Source: Asterias rubens (Eukaryota > Echinodermata > Asteroidea > Forcipulatida > Asteriidae). From it: DNA of 64,000 bases. The translations under genes and the position numbers were made by a program. Each line of letters starts with the position of its first letter. The first letter of the stretch is position 1. A model generated the notes under the pieces. That model was not told where the DNA came from. It saw nothing but the letters and a program-made list of their open reading frames with translations, and ran no database searches. The stretch is from NCBI RefSeq assembly GCF_902459465.1, contig NC_047068.1, forward strand, positions 4,402,001 through 4,466,000. The letters run 5' to 3'. Shown here piece after piece: positions 57,201 to 64,000 of the stretch.

Positions 57201-58457
57201 GCAAGAGGGCGCTATATCTGCCACCTTTAGATGATAAACCAAGAATGGTGGATCAAAGGTCAGAACATACCGCATACATTGTAGCACTCTATACATTGTT
57301 GTGAGAGAGGACCATAGTGCTATGTGCAGTGTCTTTCACGCGTGATCACACACAGAGCATCTGAATCATCTTCAAACTGTTGAAAAATTTTTATTTTTAA
57401 CTGTAAAAAAATGTGTTTTTTACCCCGATTTAGAAGTGAACGGAAATATTTGCCATGTTGTCGTTCGACGTACTTATTTCAAAGGGCCGAGTTGTATTTT
57501 TTTTAAGTTTTGGTTTGAACTTTGAGCTGCTTTTTAACTCTTTTTTTGTTAGTAACTAAGCCGCCACTCTGGAATTCGAAGTTAAAATGGGAGGTTTAAA
57601 TATAATATTTTTTAAACTCCATGAGATGCACAAAAAATGGTAAATAATCATCTTGCATATTTAATCACCCCTGCGGTGTGATGGAATCGTCCAAGTACGT
57701 CAAAAGACAACATGGCGGATACTTCCGTTCGTTACTTAATTTGGGGTAAAAAAAACTTTTTTTACAGTTAAAAATACAATTTATTCAAGAGTTTGAAGGT
57801 GATTTGGGTGCATATGACTCTTGTGCATATATTTAACGGTTGACTTATGTTCAAATGTTCTGTTAGAGTGCACTTGAGGGGTCATGAGTTGTCGGTATTT
57901 AGTGCGACCCAATAGTTATATCAAAACGATGGAAGTTTGCTTTTTAATACAACTAGTTTGATGATATTTTCATGTAAAACATGCATGGGTTTCTCAATTC
58001 AAAAGATCATCGCACTTCCTAATTTGACATTTTTAGCCCCACTTCACTTTTGAATTGACACCTGTCATGCTTGTGCTTGTGTCGGCCATAAAAACCAAAG
58101 GCTAGCTGCAAATGCTAGCTGATTCAGCTATCCGTGGCCACAGCCCACACAAGTGGGGCTATTCCTGATTCTGAGGGGCTACCCTCCTAGCCCCTCAAGG
58201 AGCGGAGAGAGTTAAGCATATTGACGTTATTTCACATCCATGAGTAAAGCATAATAGGCCCTACACATCCCATTTTGTCATGTTGACCTTTTTTATATAT
58301 TTTCACGAAACTGATGCAGTGTTACTTTTAATGATCCACAAAACGAATACCTTTGATTTCATGGACTCAGAGTCAGAGAAAACAAAAACCTACCCTTGTT
58401 TTTTTGAGTACGGCCAATCTCCCGCTCTATTTCCCCGATCTTCTCTAAAATCCCCAT
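51243..58457 (-). CDS. DRG2: Developmentally regulated GTP-binding protein 2 (DRG2)
   Basis: DRG2 is a conserved cytosolic GTPase of the OBG/DRG group, stabilised by RWDD1/DFRP2 and tied to translation and microtubule or endosome functions. Thirteen exons: 58457-58394, 56912-56824, 56525-56454, 56080-55991, 55533-55473, 54849-54759, 54436-54364, 54176-54086, 53662-53565, 53106-52941, 52586-52528, 51998-51945, 51329-51243, joining in frame to 364 residues, the length I recall for human DRG2. The start [20 protein letters not shown] fits the family. G1 is GFPSVGKS (69-76, split across exons 3 and 4), G3 DLPG (115-118), G4 NKID (246-249), G5-like SC (269-270). The C-terminal TGS domain ends QDVIQIVKK. 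Intron 8 is a U12-type GT-AG intron; intron 1 carries a long foldback. A very G-rich tract lies about 170 bases upstream of the start. Confidence 0.96.
51640..51905. repeat. Dispersed repeat scrap with ATT run
   Basis: An aataataat run at 51651-51661 is followed by cacggcttttacatagtgct and ttggcagttttgatgtagtt, then aaatattgcatcggaaagct. This resembles the SINE-like blocks at 12110-12370 and 35930-36070 in order of motifs. It is in DRG2 intron 12. Confidence 0.4.
53663..54085 (-). other. DRG2: U12-type GT-AG intron (DRG2 intron 8)
   Basis: On the minus strand the donor is GTATCCTTTGC, the minor-spliceosome GT form. The region before the terminal ttttcag holds ttccttagt, a fair branch-site match with its adenine about 13 bases from the exon. 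Joining CACGAGTATA to AGATTTTCAAC gives [15 protein letters not shown], identical in the first nine residues to human [15 protein letters not shown] as I recall it. Confidence 0.82.
54888..55348. mobile_element. SINE head next to a full element A
   Basis: 54888-54960 is a family 1 SINE head (catggccgagcgttcaagca, then ctggtgtttctgatcagcag). 54961-55348 is a full element A running in the opposite internal orientation from the 33217 copy (tttaaagacaatggacacct to accaatagcgtccagtgcct tgaa). Both are in DRG2 intron 5. Confidence 0.7.
55673..55982 (+). repeat. Element D, two copies joined
   Basis: The first copy runs from ataggcctgatacttcac to catacaggcctg near 55850. The second follows directly to atacaggcctga at 55982, repeating cattgccttggtgcccttga aat and aagtttacaattccctc. 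The junction shares one aggcctg. It is in DRG2 intron 4, ending a few bases before exon 4. Confidence 0.65.
57342..57832. mobile_element. Long foldback element H in DRG2 intron 1
   Basis: The left arm (57342-57475) and right arm (about 57697-57832) are imperfect reverse complements over about 135 bases. For example, aaactgttgaaaaattttta, taactgtaaaaaaatgtgtt and catgttgtcgttcgacgtac pair with gtacgtcaaaagacaacatg and the following right-arm sequence. The loop is about 220 bases. No coding frame was seen. Confidence 0.75.
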
Positions 58458-58700
58458 GTTTATCCGTAATTTGAGACCAATTTATCACTAAGAATTTACA
58501 CACACACATGCCCCTTGGCCTCCAGCAGGTACACAGTGCGGGTCATTGATTAGCAATCCGACTTGACTATCTTGAGTACAACAATGAGGGCGGTATGGTG
58601 GCCTTCGTGAACGCGTCTGGGGGCGGGGCGCGCGTGGGCGGGGCGGGGGGGGGGTTTAGTGCAATAGTTCCATTTATTATAAATGTAATAGAAACATTAA
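58458..58700 (-). promoter_or_regulatory. DRG2 5' region with G-rich tract
   Basis: The 240 bases upstream of the DRG2 ATG include an 18-base gggggcggggcgcgcgtg and an 18-base gggcggggcggggggggg at 58618-58653. These GC boxes and G runs on the plus strand (C runs on the gene's strand) are consistent with a GC-box promoter and could form a G-quadruplex. No TATA box is evident. Transcription start unknown. Confidence 0.4.
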
Positions 58701-59009
58701 AGTTACAAGTTTTAGTTGGGCCTACCATGGAGCTATGGAATTTAATGTATCCAAATGCTACTGTATGTACATAACACATAACAAGACACCACTCACAACA
58801 AGCCGTTCTCTCAACGGTCATAACTTGGACAACGTTATATCATAGAGTAACTCTATGGTTATATCCCATACCTATTTAGGGGTACATTTAAACAGTAACC
58901 TGACCTTGGCACAGCACATCGGCAAAGTAGCTACAAAGGGAAACCAAATTTATATTTAGGCCTCAGCTGTTCCCCACGAATAAAGGAGTGTTGTGCTAGT
59001 ATCTGTTAT

Positions 59010-59580
59010 ACCCATACATGTTCAGATGGGGCAATAGATTATGTGACTACACAGAAAAGAATCGTAATATAAACAATGTGGGGTCACTGCTGAGAGAACT
59101 ACAGTACTCGCCAGGGTACTCGCGGGAGGTATCTGACAAGTCACCCGGAAAACTGAACACGCCGGAAAGCTAAAACCGTTCGAACAGCGTGCTGATATGA
59201 CCGACTATGTCACCCGGAAAACTGAACACGGCGGAAGACTGAAACCGCCACACCTGTACCCAACCAACAGTACATACCGATCCATTAAGCTCCGCCCCAT
59301 TACGTATTGACCAATCACAACGCAACGATGGTCCGACAAATAAGGTCCGACATGCGTGCGCGTGGCAGAGTACTGCAGAAAGGCATTGGAGAGCCCCACG
59401 TGTTCTTGCTCACACGTGCGTTGTGGGCGGAGCCTACTGGATCGGTCTCCTATATGGGTGCGTTCGACCCCGGTGCGTGGAGGTTTTTTTTACCAGGACG
59501 AACGTGGGTAATTATCTGCACACGCTTGTCCTGGGGAAAAAACCGCCACACACCGGGGTCGACCCAGGTAACGCACCCAG
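59010..59580. mobile_element. Cluster of three small DNA elements (E, F, G)
   Basis: 59010-59255 is the right part of element E (ends gactgaaaccgccacacc). 59276-59446 is a full element F (accgatccattaagctccgc to ggagcctactggatcggt). 59455-59580 is a third family, G, with inverted ends gggtgcgttcgaccccggtg and ggggtcgacccaggtaacgc accc. The gaps between them are 20 and 8 bases. Confidence 0.75.
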
Positions 59581-61420
59581 GTCAGTATATCATGCCTTGC
59601 AAAAGGGCGCCCTCTGTTGGTGAAAAGCTATTACGGTAACAATAAACCTTCATGCGTGATTTTGTAAACATCACTTACCGGGGAGGTAAAGGTGAAGAAT
59701 TGCACGTAAGTAAACAAAATAATATATGTGTTAAAACAAAACAGTGAGTTGTTTGGGGTGAGGAGAGGATTTTCTAGAAGAGCAATTGTAATTTTATTGC
59801 TTTGTTTAAATTGAGCAAGGACAATAATGAAATGAAATCATGTGAGTGAGTGATTTTGCCATTTGCGTGGGACTCGTCGTGCTGTCGTACACGGTCGTAC
59901 TCCATGGTCGTACGTAGAAAGTCCCATTGACCAGTGATGATTATATCCTCCTCTTACCAGTTTTCACGGTATTTTATGCCGTTTTCTTTGAAGTGGGAAA
60001 AAAATAATGATGCAATTTATCAACCGATGCCCTAATTATCTTCATATTAAGTATGCAAACATAAATTAAAACTTGATGGACATTCCATTGAAATGTTCAC
60101 ACCACACACCGATCTTCGGCTCTCCCGGTCTTCATAGCCCCACTTCGTGTGGCATGGCCAACAGTTACCAACCAACATTAAACTAACACCATTTGTAAAA
60201 ACAAGTCCAATCTATATCTTGACCAAATTTGTTTTGGGGAGACCCATCCCCTTCATGATTTGCCAACATTTTGAAATTGGGGGATATTTCTCACTTTCTG
60301 TTGCCACAGCAATGCATAAGTATATGCATGTCTTGTGAACTTTTGATCTGTAACTAATATTTGTTAGCGCCACTCAAATCCCATTTGGTTTTTGCTTTTT
60401 ATGTGTTGCTGAGTATCATTTAATGATAAACACAGACAATTTAATGGTATATATTGGCGCGTGGATTTCTAGAGAAAACTGTCATAAGATGAAAACTGTT
60501 CCAACACCTGGTTGTCATTTAAAAAAAAATTGATGTTGGCGCACGAGGTTACGGAGGTGCGAAAACGCAGTTTATTGGTAAAATTTGAACTTTGACCTCT
60601 ATTATCTCACGGCGCCAACGAGATCCCACGCACTTTGCACTTAAATTTGTTTAAGGGATGTAAGCTCTTTTATGTGAACTTGTTTAATTCATGGGATCTT
60701 ATAGGCACGTTGAATTATGAGGCGTTGAAAATGGCACGAGGGCACTGTTCGTCAAAGGTTCAGGTACGCGTAACATGATGCGCCAACGAGATCCCAAATT
60801 TTTTTGTTTGCTTTTGTTATAAGCCCAACTGGAGGTTTCAAAAAATGTTTTACTTTTGTTGGGAGGAGCTTGGCGCACATTTTTGTGTTTACAGGGAATG
60901 TACTATTCGTTTCTCGAGGGTCTTTTGGCCCAAACTTTGATAACTGGTATCTCCAAAACCGAAAGCGTCAGCAAACTAAAATTTTGGATTTATTCCTTTG
61001 GTATGATGGTGTATCGCTCTAATTTTTTAGAAGAAGATCTGCGAACCCATGAATCACCCCCCCCCCCACCCCCCTAATTTGGTACATTCTTTTCTTAAGT
61101 CGTTTTAATTGTTAGTTGCAATAATGCAACCCTCCTACTGACTGTGGGAGGAGGGTTACATGTACGTATACGTTATTGCAACTATGCAGTTGTGCCATCT
61201 ATCTGGGAGGGAGGGAGAGACACAATACAGCGCCCCAGTTACTGGATCTAGGGTTTCCCTAGTTGCGATAACGATAACCCTCCTCCTCCTCCCGACTCGC
61301 CATTTGGAGGGTTTCGTTACCCCCAACTAGGTTTTCCCTAAAACATGTACATTATATACACTTATGTATGTTGTTTAAAGCAACGGTGCTTTAAACTCTT
61401 GGTGAAAAAAATCACAAGCA

Positions 61421-61512
61421 TATTTTAACTCGGCTGGGATTCAAACCCACAATCTTCTCAAATCTAGAGTATGTCTTACCAACTAGACCACTGAGACTGC
61501 TTGTAGCTACAT
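61421..61512 (-). mobile_element. tRNA-derived SINE, family 2
   Basis: On the minus strand an A-box-like tggtctagttggtaagac is followed by B-box gtgggtttgaatcccagccg and then gagttaaaat. The head looks tRNA-like but the terminal stem is not complementary, so I do not call a tRNA gene. Confidence 0.6.
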
Positions 61513-61733
61513 ACACTGTACATGTAGAGGCAGTTTGAATCCTATTAGCAGCAGGTATCACATAGTTGCAATAAGTACCACAATGATTTAATACATTGGA
61601 GATAAATTGGCATTGGAGATAAAGAATATTAATTGAGTTTTTTTGTTTTGAACAGGTGACTGCATATTGGGGGACAATTAATGGAGTCTGACAAAAAGGT
61701 CATCAGATTCCTCTAAACAATATCAACGCCATC

Positions 61734-64000
61734 ATGGCAAACATCGAGCGTAAAGAAAAACAACGATCAACGGATGAAAAAGTTGACAAGCATAGAACTA
61801 CCAAACGCTCTCACAGTCACAAAGATGAAAGCAGTAGAGACTCTAGAATCAAAACAGATAAGCATCATTATGACTATGAAAGAAGTTCAACATCACGATC
61901 AAGAGGATGGGATCGGGATGAGAGTGATATAAGGTCATCGTCCTCACGAGACAGAAAAGAAAAACATAGAACTTCATCTTTGTCATCTTCAAGCAAGAAA
62001 ACATCACCCACAAGGGACCATAAACATGATAAAAGAAGTTCAAAGTCTTGGACTTATTATGGTTACACTGCCAACGATGTTCCAAAACCAGAACAATCAA
62101 GATCATTGGACATTTTCCCAGATATTGGGATTCATCGAAGCTCCATGAATCAGGATGATCCAATGACGTCAAAGACACAGAAGGTTAGAGAAAACGATAT
62201 CAAACTTTCATCTCTGGAGAAGCCCCCTGATCGGCACCCAGTAGAGGAAGCTGTCGTACTTGATGGAGTGTTCAATTGGGAGAGACACCGGCGAGAATTA
62301 GATGCAATATTTTTCAGAGATGACGGAATAATCAAAAGGTAAGCACAGTTGATCACAGGTTTAGGTTGCAGCAGGCCTGATTGATACTTCATGGAGGCAA
62401 CAAAGGCGATTGCTTCAGCCCTCACGGACATTGCCTTAGTGCCCTTGAAATTCCCCAGTAGAAATTTACAATTTCCTCATACATGTCCATGGTCATCATG
62501 TAGGTTTTAAGGCCGTTGTCTAGACTGTTCTGGGTTGGCGAGGAGTGCAAAGAGAAAATGCCCTTTTGTGAAACGAAGCCTACAGGCCTGAAGTTGGTTC
62601 CGTACAGTTTTCTGTGCTTACCCATGGTACTATTGGAAGAACCTTACGAGTAAACCACAGGATGCTGGAGTCTCAGAACGCTAACCCTTAACCTCCCATT
62701 GAGGCAATACTACGCCGGTAAATAATGGTGGCAGCCTGTCCATCCTTGTATGCCACTGTTGAACAACAACATGATAAAGGTCTGGAAGGTGCATGCCTAT
62801 GTGCCAAGACTAAAATTTTACACTGAACCTGAGGCCAGTGGTTTGTGTGTTGGGCCAGTACAGACTTATGTTCCGACACGTTCGGTGGCCTTGTGTTTTT
62901 CAATTGAATAACAACACTGTGACTGTGTAATACCTTGAACAGAAACAAATCATGTTTAAATGTTAACGGCGAGTCAGAAAAAAACTTTTCAATTCTACTG
63001 AGTAATATGCGTACTTCACAAATACTCCTTGAACTATGAGGTTTGTTCTGCTATCGTCTCCCGTAAGACGATAGCGGATCGAACCTCATAGATCAAGGAG
63101 TACTTCAGAAACATTTCTGGTCCAGTAAACATGTTTAGCTACAACAAGCCCTGCGCTCTTTTGGGATTCTTCTCCCACATTCTTTTGCCCTGTGTACACG
63201 TTACCAAAATGAAATGTCCTGGGCCCAATTTCATAGAGCTGCTAAGCACAAGATTACCAAGGCAATTTCCATTTGTTGCATATTGCTTGCTACTGAACAG
63301 CTGTTGCTTGCTATAGGCCTAAATCCTGAAAATCACCTGAAAATTTGGTTGGTTATCCTGTTTTTATCAGGTACTTTTAAGGTAAAAGTTTCATGCTAAG
63401 CAAAATTTTGTGCTTAGCAGCTCTGTGAAATTGGGCCAAGGTTGATATTCAAGTCAGCAGTCCGGCTGCTAGAGGAAAATTGATGGTTCTCCGAAGTTCT
63501 GGTGTTAATAATTAAGTTTTGTTTTTCACTTTCAGAAAATCTCAGTATTATAAAGATTTCTGGAAGTTCTTTGAGCGTTACCAAACCTTCCAATTCAAGC
63601 AGAGTTCAAAGCAACTTGATAAAGGTAATGTTTGTTCACTTTTAAGTTGCGGTTTTGTAGAGATGTAACATTGAAATCACAAAGTTTGTTTCAAATAAAA
63701 GTCCAGCAAGTGGCGTGGCGTGGTCTAGTGCATTGAACAAATTTTGTATCAAAAATCTTGTTGTTTGTTACTTGTGTGACAGTAACAAACAACAAGATTT
63801 TTGATACAAAATTTGTTTAAATTTTTCCATTTGTAGGTAATGCTGAAAATGAAGCTGATAAAAAGAAGAACTCCGGGAAATCTCCAGTACTAGGACTGCC
63901 CCTGAGATATGATAAGAAACATCGCATCAATATGAAATTGGTCATCAAAGGAATTGAGGAGGCTGAGAGAAGGTCATCATGGCTTAACACTTCTAAAGGT
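61734..64000 (+). CDS. Unrecognised basic K/R/S-rich protein, 5' part
   Basis: I do not recognise this protein. Three exons are visible: 61734-62338, 63536-63624 and 63837 to the window end, in frame through GT-AG junctions (gtaagc/ttcag, gtaatg/tgtag). The ATG context is gccatcATGg and an in-frame stop lies upstream. The first 110 residues are lysine-, arginine-, serine- and histidine-rich (KRSHSHKDESSRDSR, SSSSRDRKEKHRTSSLSSSS), as in nuclear RNA-associated proteins. Then comes a structured segment: SWTYYGYTANDVPKPE, VFNWERHRRELDAIFFRDDG, and over the junction KSQYYKDFWKFFERYQTFQ. The third exon gives GLPLRYDKKHRINMKLVIKG. A nuclear location is likely from composition. The gene continues past 64000, so its main domain is not visible. 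Confidence 0.85.
62372..62592 (+). repeat. Dispersed element D copy
   Basis: It runs from caggcctgattgatacttca through ttgccttagtgcccttgaaa and gtagaaatttacaatttcct to cctacaggcctg. It is interrupted by about 60 bases of other sequence after 62480. It is in intron 1 of the last gene. Confidence 0.6.
63023..63102. repeat. Palindrome related to the element E core
   Basis: The left arm tactccttgaactatgaggt and right arm acctcatagatcaaggagta pair imperfectly around gctatcgtctcccgtaagac. The word gctatcgtctcccgt is shared with the 44-base palindrome at 29750-29838, and the outer words tactcc and gaactat also match. It is therefore a free-standing relative of that core, here in intron 1 of the last gene. 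Confidence 0.7.
63221..63437. mobile_element. Foldback element C, full copy
   Basis: The ends gggcccaatttcatagagct and agctctgtgaaattgggcc are inverted. Next inward, gctaagcacaa pairs with ttttgtgcttagc. No coding frame. It is about 100 bases upstream of exon 2 of the last gene. Confidence 0.8.
63736..63817. repeat. Perfect 37-base inverted repeat before an acceptor
   Basis: Bases 63736-63772 (aacaaattttgtatcaaaaa to gtttgttact) and 63781-63817 are exact reverse complements with an 8-base loop, tgtgtgac. The hairpin ends 19 bases before the acceptor of exon 3 of the last gene, so in RNA it would sit beside the polypyrimidine tract. Confidence 0.9.

Larger units (their letters stand above)
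58701..61733. other. DRG2 to last-gene intergenic DNA
   Basis: No conserved exon was seen. Contents: three small DNA elements side by side (59010-59580), two copies of gcgccaacgagatccca (60613 and 60785) in the 60540-60800 block, a C run (61058-61074), an imperfect mirror around gaccctcctcc/ggaggagggtt (61125-61150 and 61270-61320), and a family 2 SINE head (61421-61512). An acceptor-like tttgaacag at 61656 suggests an upstream untranslated exon of the next gene lies somewhere here. Confidence 0.45.

Overview
The window reads as nuclear DNA of a deuterostome invertebrate, most likely an echinoderm and possibly a sea star. It has A+T-rich intergenic DNA, GT-AG introns of 0.1-4 kb, and short conserved exons. 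Many tRNA-derived SINEs and small inverted-repeat elements are present. There are no bacterial operons, CRISPR arrays or phage genes. The species call is an inference from repeat style and protein similarity.

Layout: 1-1190 is a degenerate tandem array. An orphan coding-like exon lies on the minus strand at 2217-2486. Diverging from it at 3430-5751 are four exon relics of a xylose isomerase gene with intact splice signals but several frameshifts and a stop, so a decayed gene. 5752-10506 is repeat-rich. DRC3 (minus, 10507-18755, 11 exons, 523 aa) and a TOM1/TOM1L2 protein (plus, 20116-39690, 15 exons, 614 aa) are head to head across 1.36 kb. TMEM11 (plus, 44547-46151, 2 exons, 176 aa) follows. 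DRG2 (minus, 51243-58457, 13 exons, 364 aa) comes next. Last is the 5' part of an unrecognised K/R/S-rich protein gene (plus, 61734 to beyond the window end).

The most striking observation is minor-spliceosome (U12-type) introns. DRC3 has two AT-AC introns, each with the donor ATATCCTTT and the branch site TCCTTGAC. DRG2 has one GT-AG U12-type intron with the donor GTATCCTTT. In all three cases only the U12 boundaries restore the conserved protein.

The genes are unrelated in function: ciliary dynein regulation (DRC3), endosomal ubiquitin-cargo sorting (TOM1), mitochondrial inner membrane shape (TMEM11) and a translation-associated GTPase (DRG2). As I recall, TOM1L2, DRC3, DRG2 and TMEM11 all lie in human 17p11.2, with TOM1L2 and DRC3 also head to head. 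This looks like old microsynteny with a shared promoter. The rest of the window is a dense, often nested set of SINEs and foldback elements, a 34-bp minisatellite, an array of a 15-base motif, and a tandem duplication of the DRC3 gene end.
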